DNA of 64,000 bases from Shewanella sp. NIFS-20-20 (GTDB lineage: Bacteria; Pseudomonadota; Gammaproteobacteria; Enterobacterales; Shewanellaceae), in the NCBI RefSeq assembly GCF_019209865.1, contig NZ_JAHUTT010000016.1, forward strand, positions 1 to 64,000, read 5' to 3'. A program made the position numbers and the translations under genes. This document shows positions 18,405 to 26,172 of the stretch, piece after piece. A model generated the notes under the pieces. The model was not told the origin of the DNA and did not search any database. It saw nothing but the letters and a program-made list of their open reading frames with translations. Position 1 is the first letter of the stretch. Every line of letters starts with the position of its first letter.

Positions 18405-19883
18405 TTAGAGTTTAAATTGCATCAGCGCCGCAAAAATACGGAACTGGTTAACAATGTCTGGGTTAAATACCGTGTTAAGGCGGTTTTGATCGCTACCGTC
18501 ACGATACACTTCTAAGCTATCTTTAAAGCCGTCAAAGTCTTCCATTAGGCCGTTAGGTACCCAATCGTTATTGGCAAGCTCTAACATGGCATTGCGCATA
18601 ATTTTAGGGGTAACCACTGGCTGAGCTGGGTCTAAGCGCGCTAACACATCATCGTTAGCCAACTTATGTCGTGGGAAACGATTCGTCACCATAGTGCGCA
18701 GCGAGTAACGCAGATAGCCTAGTGTGGCTGGGGTGGTGATATCTAAATAGCTTGGGTCTGGGTCACCAAAGGCATTGACGCGATACATAGACACTTCACG
18801 CTCAATCGCCACTTCACCGCCTGGCGTTACCATGTAGGTGGCAATACCATCACCCAGTAACAGATTGCGCTCGGTCATATCCCACTGCACCGCTTTAGCC
18901 GGTGGCAAAATACCTGTCATGACTAATGTCTGCAGTGGACGCGCAGGATCAATGCCTAACGAGAAAGACGCTTTACCCGCATAAGCCGCAGCAAACTCAA
19001 ATGGCGAATGAGGTGAGGCGTTAGTACCCATACAGGTAAATAAGAAGTCATTACGGGCAGTACCAAATGCGCCAGTTTCAGCAAAGGTGCCACGGAACGC
19101 GGTATAAGCAATGCCTTCAATCATCTTAAGTGGGCCCCAACGGGTCACCAGTTCATCACGTAAATCGTTCATCGACTGCGTATCGTTAAACGGCATCACG
19201 ATATGGTTGTACCATTCGTTAGGTATAGCCGCGATAACTTCGTCCATATCTGGGGTGCCAGCGCCGCCCGTCATTTCAACTAAGGTTAAGCTCACGCCAC
19301 TGGGCAGCACTTCACCATCGTAGTAGTTATAACGCACATCAATGTCGTTGCCGGTTGCGCCATTCCATTTACAAGTTAATTCAACCGTTTCAGTGGTGGC
19401 CGTTTTTAGCGCTGCGGTAACAGGTAGATTTTTGTTAGCCGTAACCGCTGCAATAATCGCAGTAGCAATGGTGGCGGCATCATCATCAGCAGCAACTGCA
19501 ACCTGCACAGATTCACCAGCAATCAGCAGGGCAAGTACACCCGCCTTGGCATTAGTGGCCGCAACAGTAATTTCGCCCACGGCTTCGCTACCGGTTAAGT
19601 CAGCCACACCTAGCGCATACACATCGGTATAGCCATTTGATTTACGCAATGTTTTTAACATGCGTGACATCATCGACCCATAACCATAAAGCGAGTCCAT
19701 TTGGCTTTCGCTTGTGGTAATGCGGCTAAGGGTTAACGGCGTAGCGCTACCCGTTGCCAGCTGCTGACCAATCACCAATAACTTTTGCGCCTGGGCTGGC
19801 GTACCTGAGTTGGCTTGGCTGTTGTCAATCTCGATATAAACGAGAGGGACCTTAATATCATTTGGGATGCTACCGAGTGACAT
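18405..19883 (-). CDS. Contractile tail sheath protein (Mu gpL-like)
   Basis: A 492-aa sheath protein that contracts to drive the tube through the envelope. The beginning IPNDIKVPLVYIEIDNSQAN and the C-terminal region ending NQFRIFAALMQFKL are typical of the Mu gpL family. It shows the phage is a myovirus. Its length matches Mu gpL (495 aa). Confidence 0.92.
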   Translation of the reverse strand: MSLGSIPNDIKVPLVYIEIDNSQANSGTPAQAQKLLVIGQQLATGSATPLTLSRITTSESQMDSLYGYGSMMSRMLKTLRKSNGYTDVYALGVADLTGSEAVGEITVAATNAKAGVLALLIAGESVQVAVAADDDAATIATAIIAAVTANKNLPVTAALKTATTETVELTCKWNGATGNDIDVRYNYYDGEVLPSGVSLTLVEMTGGAGTPDMDEVIAAIPNEWYNHIVMPFNDTQSMNDLRDELVTRWGPLKMIEGIAYTAFRGTFAETGAFGTARNDFLFTCMGTNASPHSPFEFAAAYAGKASFSLGIDPARPLQTLVMTGILPPAKAVQWDMTERNLLLGDGIATYMVTPGGEVAIEREVSMYRVNAFGDPDPSYLDITTPATLGYLRYSLRTMVTNRFPRHKLANDDVLARLDPAQPVVTPKIMRNAMLELANNDWVPNGLMEDFDGFKDSLEVYRDGSDQNRLNTVFNPDIVNQFRIFAALMQFKL

Positions 19884-19885
19884 GG

Positions 19886-20083
19886 TTATTCTCCTGCCTT
19901 GGCTTTGTTAGCTGGCGACTTTTTAGCAGACGCAGCGGCTTTAAATTGAATGACATCGCCGTCATTAATACGACGAACCCAGTAAGACGAACGCTTAACC
20001 GCTTCACCGTCAGTGGCAAGATAACCGCCATCAGGTTTACGAACGGGCACATTTGGCTTTGCTGGTTTTAGGTTAATTAACAT
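19886..20083 (-). CDS. DUF2635 protein (Mu gp38-like)
   Basis: A 65-aa basic protein just upstream of the sheath gene, the Mu gp38 position. The segment VPVRKPDGGYLATDGEAV and a central SSYWVRRINDGDV are typical of DUF2635; the tail is Lys/Ala-rich. The ATG at 20083 has AGGAAATG spacing 8 nt; an ATG two codons earlier is possible. Confidence 0.75.
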   Translation of the reverse strand: MLINLKPAKPNVPVRKPDGGYLATDGEAVKRSSYWVRRINDGDVIQFKAAASAKKSPANKAKAGE

Positions 20084-20097
20084 ATTCATTTCCTGTT

Positions 20098-20691
20098 TTA
20101 CTGCGGTAAATCCACTACGCCTTCTAGCTCTGGCGCGCCTTCTGCAACTTGGCCTGTCATACCAAAGCGCAAGAAATCATCTAAGGTTGCAGGGTCAATG
20201 GCTTCATCTAGGTACCATTGCTGCGACCAGGTAACCGACCACACTGACACGCCTAACTCATCAATCTTGGTGGTGTATAAGTTGTCACTTCTTACTGCCA
20301 TGGCTTTGCTGTATGCCGTTGGCAATGCGCCACGCTGCAGCAACAACCCGGCAATCTTGCCCACTATCACTTCGGCGCGAGTGTCCTTCTCGTAGCCGAA
20401 CTGGTCGGTGGTAAACACATAAGCCACAAAGTTCACGTTACCTACTAAGCGACCGCCAATGGTTTCGTACTGCGGCACACGTAGCGCAGCAACACGCACC
20501 CCACCATCGCGGTTAGACAGCCAACGCTTAACATCAGCAGGGGTATCAAACTTACCTATGTGGCGCTCAACGGTTTGTACTTTATCTATTTCACGATCGG
20601 TACCTTCAAGCGTTGGCTTGAGGTAATCAACAATTTGCTGACAGGCCCATACGGTTGAGCCGGTCACATTAAAACTTGGGCGAGTGGTCAT
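20098..20691 (-). CDS. Mu gp37-like protein (DUF1834)
   Basis: A 197-aa protein of the Mu gp37 family, thought to act at the head-tail junction or tail completion. The region NVNFVAYVFTTDQFGYEKDT is followed by SVWSVTWSQQWYLDEA. Order gp36, gpG, gp37, gp38, sheath is preserved around it. Confidence 0.8.
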   Translation of the reverse strand: MTTRPSFNVTGSTVWACQQIVDYLKPTLEGTDREIDKVQTVERHIGKFDTPADVKRWLSNRDGGVRVAALRVPQYETIGGRLVGNVNFVAYVFTTDQFGYEKDTRAEVIVGKIAGLLLQRGALPTAYSKAMAVRSDNLYTTKIDELGVSVWSVTWSQQWYLDEAIDPATLDDFLRFGMTGQVAEGAPELEGVVDLPQ

Positions 20692-20701
20692 ATTGTTATT
20701 C

Positions 20702-21244
20702 TCACTGCATTAGCTCCTGCCAAAAGCTTCCCAGCACGGCATATACCTCTTGCTGGTTGTCACGGCTTAAGCCTAAAAATTCGCGCTGTGGTATGTTCAT
20801 TAAGCGCGTAAATGCGCCTACCGACTGATACACCGGAAACGCCAACGCTTTACCAAAGGCTTGTGTAATAAGGCGCGTATGTGCATCCACTTGCACTGCG
20901 CCGCTAAAGCCCTCTTGATGCACTTGCGCATACGCCAACGGCGAACCAATACGCACTTGGTTTTTCTGGACCACATATTGGATGGAGTCCAACAAATCTC
21001 CGTCACCTTGAAGTAACGACTGATTGCCTGAGCGAGTGGCACCATACGCATCAGACCACTCAACCCAAGGCTGACCATCAGGAGATGTTTTTTCATCGGC
21101 TATGCGTCTCCGCGTTTGGCTTTCAACAAGGCTACCTAAGCTGTCTAGCAGCTCGGCTTTGTGCTTGGGGTCACCTAAGGTATCCATTAACTGCTGATAA
21201 CGCAGCAGGTCTTGGGTGCCTGTCACCTGCACACTGATTGACAT
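20702..21244 (-). CDS. Phage virion morphogenesis protein (Mu gpG-like)
   Basis: A 180-aa protein of the Mu gpG / P2 gpS family (tail completion). The motif SPDGQPWVEWSDAY followed by LLQGDGDLLDSIQY and QVHQEGF is diagnostic. In Mu the gene lies before the protease; here it has moved to after the gp36-like gene, as in several Pasteurellaceae and Vibrio Mu-like phages. It overlaps the gp36-like stop by one base. Confidence 0.87.
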   Translation of the reverse strand: MSISVQVTGTQDLLRYQQLMDTLGDPKHKAELLDSLGSLVESQTRRRIADEKTSPDGQPWVEWSDAYGATRSGNQSLLQGDGDLLDSIQYVVQKNQVRIGSPLAYAQVHQEGFSGAVQVDAHTRLITQAFGKALAFPVYQSVGAFTRLMNIPQREFLGLSRDNQQEVYAVLGSFWQELMQ

Positions 21245-21675
21245 TACAAAACACCACGCAGGCTATTACGGGTAAACAAGCGCTCGTTATCTTGCACTAG
21301 CTCAACCTTGCCTATGCTGGTTTCGGTGGGTTTATCCACCGTGGGTAAACCTAGGTCGCGTTTGCCTGCACCTATTTCACGTAGAGTAGTAAGCGCCATT
21401 TTATAGCGCTCTTCTAACAAGTTAGTGGCCTGTTGGTCACGGTCTGCTAGCCAGTAAAAAGCAATAGTGATGGCAAGCTTATTCAACATGCCTGGCACGG
21501 TGGCCAAGGGCAGCACATAGCGGGTTAAAAATGAGTTAATCTCATCATCTGCTTGCTCTAGTGCTTGGTCGATATAGGTGTCATTAAGCTCACCTGTGGT
21601 TCGATCAATCGCAAAGTTCCATAGCATGGCCTCGTCGCGGTCAATCAAATCTTGCTTGGTTGCATAAACTGCCAT
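21244..21675 (-). CDS. Head-completion protein, Mu gp36-like (DUF1320)
   Basis: A 143-aa DUF1320 protein, related to gp6/gp15-type head-tail connectors. The beginning YATKQDLIDRDEAMLWNFA and the segment ALEQADDEINSFLTRYVLPL are typical. The ATG at 21675 follows AAGGCGG; the GTG one codon earlier is less likely. Confidence 0.87.
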   Translation of the reverse strand: MAVYATKQDLIDRDEAMLWNFAIDRTTGELNDTYIDQALEQADDEINSFLTRYVLPLATVPGMLNKLAITIAFYWLADRDQQATNLLEERYKMALTTLREIGAGKRDLGLPTVDKPTETSIGKVELVQDNERLFTRNSLRGVL

Positions 21676-21685
21676 CACTGCCGCC

Positions 21686-22297
21686 TTACTGGTTAATTAC
21701 ACTGGCTGGATCAATAAGATCTTCTAGCGCTACGTCTTCAACGTTTAAGTTTGGCTCGTCATATACGCGCTTCGCCTTCGCAGCAGTGAGACACACCACG
21801 CGTTCTGGTTCATAACCTTGCGGAGAAACTCCTTCAATCGCATCCGACTCTTGCTTAACCACAAGCACCAAAGTTTCTTGCTGACGATGAAACTGTACGC
21901 CACTGCGCCAAAATCCAGCGTCCGACTTAGCGCATGCTGTAAAAGCGCCAAGAATGTGCACAGCATCAATGCCAGGCTTAGCACCGTCATCAGTGCCTTT
22001 TTGCTTATCCAATTGTTCATGAGTACCTACTTGTTGTTGTGCGTCAGAGGTTGACGCTGCATTAGCCTTTGCTTCTTCATTAGCCTTTGCTTCTTCATTA
22101 GCCTTTGCTTCTTCATTAGCCTTAGCTTGTGCCTCAGCCTCTTCATTAGCCTTGGCTTCAATTTCTGCTAATGCCGCGTCCTGTTTGGCTTGCGCCTCTT
22201 TGACGGCGGTATGATTTTCCACTGTGTCACCTGTGCCGGCATTCGCTGACGCTTTGGCTTTGGGTTTTCTTGGTTTGTTGGTTGTGACATTGCTCAC
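21686..22297 (-). CDS. FluMu HI1506-like protein with Lys-Ala-Asn-Glu repeats
   Basis: A 203-aa protein. The C-terminal 80 residues (around FWRSGVQFHRQQETLVLVV) resemble the HI1506-like domain found in Mu-like prophages between capsid and gp36 genes. The N-terminal half is low-complexity, charged and helical, with tandem KANEEA repeats. Its role is unknown; capsid decoration or connector function is a guess. Confidence 0.7.
   Translation of the reverse strand: MSNVTTNKPRKPKAKASANAGTGDTVENHTAVKEAQAKQDAALAEIEAKANEEAEAQAKANEEAKANEEAKANEEAKANAASTSDAQQQVGTHEQLDKQKGTDDGAKPGIDAVHILGAFTACAKSDAGFWRSGVQFHRQQETLVLVVKQESDAIEGVSPQGYEPERVVCLTAAKAKRVYDEPNLNVEDVALEDLIDPASVINQ
22061..22124. repeat. 18-bp tandem repeat inside the HI1506-like gene
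   Basis: The unit ATTAGCCTTTGCTTCTTC is present three times in a row from 22061, followed by a partial fourth copy. It encodes KANEEA repeats and could change copy number in steps of six codons without breaking the frame. Confidence 0.9.
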
Positions 22298-22335
22298 GTT
22301 GAACTCCTTTTAAATCGGGTTTAAACCATCTTTAC

Positions 22336-22605
22336 TTAGGGCTTAACGCCCCAAAAACTCATTACAGCTGCAGCACTAGATGGCAACAGCCCAGCTGCAG
22401 CAAATGAAATTAACGATACTTGCTTGGTTGCATCGCTGGTGTAATGACGCCATCTAAACTTTTCACCAGCACCAATAGTCACTGAGGCGGTAAAGTCAAA
22501 GGGTCTTATCTCGTACGCGGCTTGTGTGTCTATTGACATACTGCGAAGTGAACCCGGATAAGCTATCCATTGACCAAGCGTTTGGTCATACACTTCAATA
22601 AACAC
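22336..22605 (-). CDS. Small phage structural-region protein, unknown
   Basis: An 89-aa frame between the capsid and gp36-like genes. The start is uncertain: the GTG at 22605 directly follows a G-run and no ATG is well placed. The sequence MFIEVYDQTLGQWIAYPGSL looks like a small beta-rich virion protein. I do not recognise a family. Confidence 0.55.
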   Translation of the reverse strand: MFIEVYDQTLGQWIAYPGSLRSMSIDTQAAYEIRPFDFTASVTIGAGEKFRWRHYTSDATKQVSLISFAAAGLLPSSAAAVMSFWGVKP

Positions 22606-22623
22606 CCCCCATTGAATTAGCCC

Positions 22624-22875
22624 TCAGCCAGTGGCTTCACGTATCACATTAAGCGACACCGTTACCATGCCATCAAACGCTTTAACCATGGTGGTTTCAC
22701 CATTAACGGTATTAATAACTAGGGCAGTAGAGGCCAACGGCACCACATTAAACAACACGGTTTGCGGAACATTGCTGGCGGCAAGTGTCTGCTTTAAATT
22801 GTTGGCGGTTTGGGTCAGTGATATTGCACGGGCCAACACCTTAGGTACAACAAACGGACAGCATTCGCCAAACAT
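22624..22875 (-). CDS. Small phage structural-region protein, unknown
   Basis: An 83-aa protein, ATG start, lying between two other small genes in the head region. A predicted beta-rich stretch (VLFNVVPLASTALVINTVNG) suggests a head fibre or decoration protein, but this is inference. Its ATG is at the stop of the preceding gene. Confidence 0.6.
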   Translation of the reverse strand: MFGECCPFVVPKVLARAISLTQTANNLKQTLAASNVPQTVLFNVVPLASTALVINTVNGETTMVKAFDGMVTVSLNVIREATG

Positions 22876-22876
22876 A

Positions 22877-23134
22877 TTAATACTCCGTCACAATGACATT
22901 ACCGTTGGTTGACAAGGTTCTTGCCCATAGCTTCATTGATAGCGTGTCATCAATTTGAAAACCTTTGTCGTGTCCAGTACTGAGCGAATGCCCAATCACC
23001 TGCGTTGATAATGGGGCCACATCAGATACCCAATAAATTAATGGCGCACTGCACTGATTTTCAAAACAGCCTTTAGGGGCTGCTGAAAGCTCAGTCCAAT
23101 CATTACCAACCACTGGTACAATTTTGCTGGCCAT
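22877..23134 (-). CDS. Small phage protein downstream of capsid, unknown
   Basis: An 85-aa protein that follows the major capsid gene, with GGAG near its ATG. The place fits a capsid-decoration protein (Mu gp35 region). It has no recognised domain. Confidence 0.62.
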   Translation of the reverse strand: MASKIVPVVGNDWTELSAAPKGCFENQCSAPLIYWVSDVAPLSTQVIGHSLSTGHDKGFQIDDTLSMKLWARTLSTNGNVIVTEY

Positions 23135-23188
23135 GTTGTTCTCCGGTTAAGGTTGGCGCGTCCTTGCGCCAAAAATCATCTTTGCCTG

Positions 23189-23203
23189 GCCTAAGCGTTA
23201 GGC
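23189..23203. other. Hairpin at the capsid stop codon
   Basis: GCCTAA CGC TTAGGC (minus strand) is a perfect 6-bp stem that includes the capsid stop codon. A second hairpin (TTGGCGC/GCGCCAA) lies at 23153-23172. Neither has a clear T-tract, so they may stabilise the capsid mRNA 3' end and not terminate. Confidence 0.4.
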
Positions 23204-24097
23204 ACTAATTAACGGTGACACAACAATCTCAACATCGTTGTAGTAGATGTTGGTATCGCCACCTTCAATTAACATGCGAGCAATTAACTTCTTCGCTGCA
23301 GCTTCATTGTCAGGGCCAACCACTAACTTAGTCGCGCGCACACCAATCGGCGTACCGTCAACTTTTTTCATCTTCTGCAGAAGCTTTTTAGCTTCGGTAT
23401 AGTTGGCTTCGGTCAACGCAGCCTTTGAACCAATCGCTAACTGCGGGAACGAGAAGCCCACGTTACAACGACCATCAACACCGGCAGCGTACTTGTTGTT
23501 AAACCAGGTGTACTCTTCGTTCGGGTTCATGTTTTTAAACACAAACGGACGACGATTTTGAAACACAACTGGCTTAAGCACTTTAGTGTCATCAATTAAG
23601 AACCACGGTTCACCGGTGTCGGTGGCTGGATCACCAATCACGTTAGTGAAGGTAGTCGCGGGTGTGGTTTCTAGCGGATGGTCGGTATCAAAATAGTTTT
23701 GGCCGTCATAACACAAGGTGGTAAAACCTGCCGCCAATAACGGATACGCCAAGGTGTCAGGGAAGTACGCCACTTGGTCGCCGTAGTTCTGCGCAATCAC
23801 GCTGTAGTGACCAATTTGATCATCGTCTACGTTTTCACGTGATACAGAGATAGAGCTTTCAAACGTTTTGTTGTCAATTGAGTAGCCATGCTTACCCATG
23901 TCGGCAAGTTGACGATCACCCGTCCATTCAACAATGCCTGGCAAATCTTTTAGCCAACCATAAAAGTTCGCTGCGCCCGCGCTAGGTACTTCGGTGGCAA
24001 TCATTGACCACTGCGGCTTAGCGGCGCTTAAGCCTTTGGTGTAGGCCGCTGACATAGTGGCCTGTAGTGCTTCTAATACTTGTGCTGGAGTAGCCAT
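23198..24097 (-). CDS. Major capsid protein (Mu gpT-like)
   Basis: A 299-aa major head protein of the Mu gpT family (Mu gpT is 305 aa). The beginning LQATMSAAYTKGLSAAKPQWS and the segment TVNDDQIGHYS-like region (SVSRENVDDDQIGHYSVIAQN, 21 residues in the protein) mark the family; the C-terminal part contains NVGFSFPQLAIG. It overlaps the protease/scaffold stop by one base. Confidence 0.9.
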   Translation of the reverse strand: MATPAQVLEALQATMSAAYTKGLSAAKPQWSMIATEVPSAGAANFYGWLKDLPGIVEWTGDRQLADMGKHGYSIDNKTFESSISVSRENVDDDQIGHYSVIAQNYGDQVAYFPDTLAYPLLAAGFTTLCYDGQNYFDTDHPLETTPATTFTNVIGDPATDTGEPWFLIDDTKVLKPVVFQNRRPFVFKNMNPNEEYTWFNNKYAAGVDGRCNVGFSFPQLAIGSKAALTEANYTEAKKLLQKMKKVDGTPIGVRATKLVVGPDNEAAAKKLIARMLIEGGDTNIYYNDVEIVVSPLISA

Positions 24098-24603
24098 TAC
24101 TTAGCTCCTACGTTAAGTTGTTTTTTGGCCGCAATAAAATCTTCATGCGACACGCCCATTTTGCGACACATGGCCAGCTCATGCTCTTCCAGCTTTTGCT
24201 CACCTTGGTTGTCTTTAGGCAATTTCTTTTGCGAATTAGTCGCAATAGCCGGTGCGGTTTTAACAAACTCGCTAAACTGCTCAACGCCACCTTCACTGCG
24301 ACACAGGCCGAGATACATGGCTTTGTTAGCAGGGGCAACTTTTCCTTCATCAATTGCGGTTTGTACAAGCGCTTCAATTTCTTGTTCAGCAATTTCAGCA
24401 AGTTTTGACTCAGCATTCACAGCACGGTTAAGCGCAACTTGGTGAGTTTCAATCGGGATAAACTTATTTAAGTCAGGCGTAATAGCGCGGTTTAATGCGA
24501 CTTCTTTATCCTGCTTAAGAGAGTTAATCGCCACTACGGCTTGCTCTGCAGTGGCTTCTGCATCAATGCCAAGCGCGGCAATAATCAGCTGGGGCAGCTT
24601 CAT
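24097..24603 (-). CDS. Nested scaffold protein (Mu gpZ-like), in frame within the protease gene
   Basis: An internal ATG at residue 153 of the protease frame (MKLPQLIIAALGID) is preceded by AGAGGA with 7 nt spacing. Initiation here would give a 168-aa helical, charged protein equal to the scaffold half. Mu expresses its scaffold gpZ this way from within gene I, and lambda does the same with C/Nu3. The protein should fill the prohead and be removed during maturation. Confidence 0.65.
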   Translation of the reverse strand: MKLPQLIIAALGIDAEATAEQAVVAINSLKQDKEVALNRAITPDLNKFIPIETHQVALNRAVNAESKLAEIAEQEIEALVQTAIDEGKVAPANKAMYLGLCRSEGGVEQFSEFVKTAPAIATNSQKKLPKDNQGEQKLEEHELAMCRKMGVSHEDFIAAKKQLNVGAK

Positions 24604-25059
24604 TGGGTTGTCCTCTTTACGGTTAAGGGCGGGTACATTTAAATTGGGGTCGTTCGTTAGGCCAGAGCTAGCCAGCGCTAAAACTTGTTTGGTGGTTTCA
24701 TCAAATGTAAATGCAGGAGAGTAAAAAGCGTATTGCTTCTGCTCTATCATTTCTTTGCCTTCACTGTTCCACTCAGTAAAACCCCATATCTCACCATTAC
24801 GGTTTTCAACTTTCGTTATCCAACCATAGGCGGGGGCTGGCTCGCCAGCAGGTCCCTTGATGTGGGTTGAGTGTTCAATATCAAATGGGCGCTTTTTTAC
24901 AAAGTTAGCCACAATGGCATCTGGATTGTCGTTTACCCAGCTGCGGCCATCTTTACCTGTAAAACTGCCAGCTGGCACCATTGGCAACCAAATGCCATTT
25001 GTATCAGGTGACATGGCCATCATGTTGAAGCAAAGCGCAGTGAGAGCGTTGACTTGCAT
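24097..25059 (-). CDS. Prohead protease with scaffold domain (Mu gpI-like)
   Basis: A 320-aa protein of the Mu gpI family. The N-terminal 140 residues form the protease, with the family start ALCFNMMAMSPDTNGIWLPM and the FDIEHSTH motif that carries a likely catalytic histidine; SSGLTNDPN follows later. The rest is the scaffold. It opens the second half of the late genes after a 315-bp non-coding gap that contains a terminator. Confidence 0.86.
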   Translation of the reverse strand: MQVNALTALCFNMMAMSPDTNGIWLPMVPAGSFTGKDGRSWVNDNPDAIVANFVKKRPFDIEHSTHIKGPAGEPAPAYGWITKVENRNGEIWGFTEWNSEGKEMIEQKQYAFYSPAFTFDETTKQVLALASSGLTNDPNLNVPALNRKEDNPMKLPQLIIAALGIDAEATAEQAVVAINSLKQDKEVALNRAITPDLNKFIPIETHQVALNRAVNAESKLAEIAEQEIEALVQTAIDEGKVAPANKAMYLGLCRSEGGVEQFSEFVKTAPAIATNSQKKLPKDNQGEQKLEEHELAMCRKMGVSHEDFIAAKKQLNVGAK

Positions 25060-25078
25060 TTAAGAACTCCAGTTAAGA

Positions 25079-25096
25079 TTACATAGCAACCTCCTT
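25079..25096 (-). other. Start-stop minimal frame with perfect ribosome site
   Basis: AAGGAGG (25096-25090), a 5-nt spacer, then ATG TAA. The ribosome would bind and terminate at once, 25 nt before the protease ATG, whose own ribosome site (TGGAG) follows. It may prime or regulate translation of the protease, or be a relic of a lost leader gene. Confidence 0.45.
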
Positions 25097-25242
25097 AAAG
25101 GCGGAGAGTTACAAACCATCGGATTTCAGAATGCGCAATAAACGCCATTGACGATAAATAACGTCAATTGCTCAATGCAGTGGTATTGAAAATGGGGAGA
25201 GTGACAATGGGAGGGTCTAACTGAGGGCTTAAAGATTACCCT

Positions 25243-25282
25243 AAAAAATCAGCTTGGCAAGCGAACAAACGCAAGCCAAGCT
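25243..25282 (-). terminator. Terminator between head-protein F and protease genes
   Basis: On the minus strand AGCTTGGC and GCCAAGCT form a stem around an inner GCG/CGC stem, followed by GATTTTTT. It should end the terminase-portal-F transcript and implies a separate promoter for the protease-capsid-tail genes. Confidence 0.8.
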
Positions 25283-25374
25283 AAAACATCAATCCAAACC
25301 ATGTTTAAACTATGTTTAAATCGCCTCAGAAACGTTTAAACTTTTTTTCGAGTAACTTTGTAGCCAGTAGATAG

Positions 25375-26172
25375 TTAAGCGCTGTTAGAGAGCGTTTGAC
25401 GCATTCGCGCTTCTTTTTGGGCAAGGTCATTTGCAAGCATGGTTTCACGCCCTTTACCTGGGTTGTAGTTCCAACCGGGTTCAATCCCTTCTGGCAACAC
25501 TTCAACTTCACCGGTGCGCTTATTTACCCACTGCTTAGTTTTGCCTGCGGGTGATTCGGTTGTCACTGTTTCTGAGGCGATAAGTTTCTCGGCTTCAAAT
25601 TGTGACACTTGTCTTATCCAACATTTACAGCCCCATCCGTTGGGGGTCATGTGATCATCCCACCATGGATCATCAGCAGGCAACAGGGTGTTGTTCCATT
25701 TAACATGTTCTATGCGGTGTTGCTCACTGGGACCAAGTTGATACAACAAATAGGGCAGCACTCGTTTAGTGCGCTGAATACGTTCCCACTGGCCAGCGCT
25801 TCTGGCCGTACGCATATTGGTTTTGTAAATGGTTTTTAAACGGCCTTCACTCCCAAGTTGCACCAGCTTGGTTTCATCGGTTAATGGATCTTGCATGGTT
25901 TGCACGCCCCACCAACCCGACTTAACTAACAGCGGCTTTAAGATATCGCGGAACTGCTCAAAGGTTTGGCCGCGTTCTATGGCATCCTCAACAATCTGCT
26001 TAACGTCAACCAGTAGATCGGCATTCAGCATCTTGGCCACGGTAAAGGCGTTGGCCTGTTCTTCTTTCCATACGTCACGATAATCAAAGCCTGGCTTAAT
26101 GCCTTTGCGCTTAAACCAAGCTAGCGCCTCTTTAGGGACTAGCTCCGTAAACGTGAAATTAGGATCAGCCAT
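25375..26172 (-). CDS. Head morphogenesis protein (Mu gpF / SPP1 gp7 family)
   Basis: A 265-aa minor head protein that follows the portal gene as in Mu. The pattern RTARSAGQWERI and the later NGWGCKCWIRQVS, with paired cysteines, is typical of the F family. It is shorter than Mu gpF (about 430 aa). It overlaps the portal gene by 8 nt. Confidence 0.88.
   Translation of the reverse strand: MADPNFTFTELVPKEALAWFKRKGIKPGFDYRDVWKEEQANAFTVAKMLNADLLVDVKQIVEDAIERGQTFEQFRDILKPLLVKSGWWGVQTMQDPLTDETKLVQLGSEGRLKTIYKTNMRTARSAGQWERIQRTKRVLPYLLYQLGPSEQHRIEHVKWNNTLLPADDPWWDDHMTPNGWGCKCWIRQVSQFEAEKLIASETVTTESPAGKTKQWVNKRTGEVEVLPEGIEPGWNYNPGKGRETMLANDLAQKEARMRQTLSNSA

Larger units (their letters stand above)
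25060..25374. other. Central non-coding region of the prophage
   Basis: A 315-bp gap, the longest inside the structural genes, and centred on the physical midpoint of the element (25249). It contains a minus-strand terminator (25243-25282), three GTTTAAA motifs (25303, 25314, 25334), an inverted repeat ATTGACG/CGTCAAT near 25150, and a strong Shine-Dalgarno followed by ATG TAA just before the protease gene. In Mu the same place between the F/G and I genes holds the strong gyrase site and late promoter PI. No gene is evident. Confidence 0.7.
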
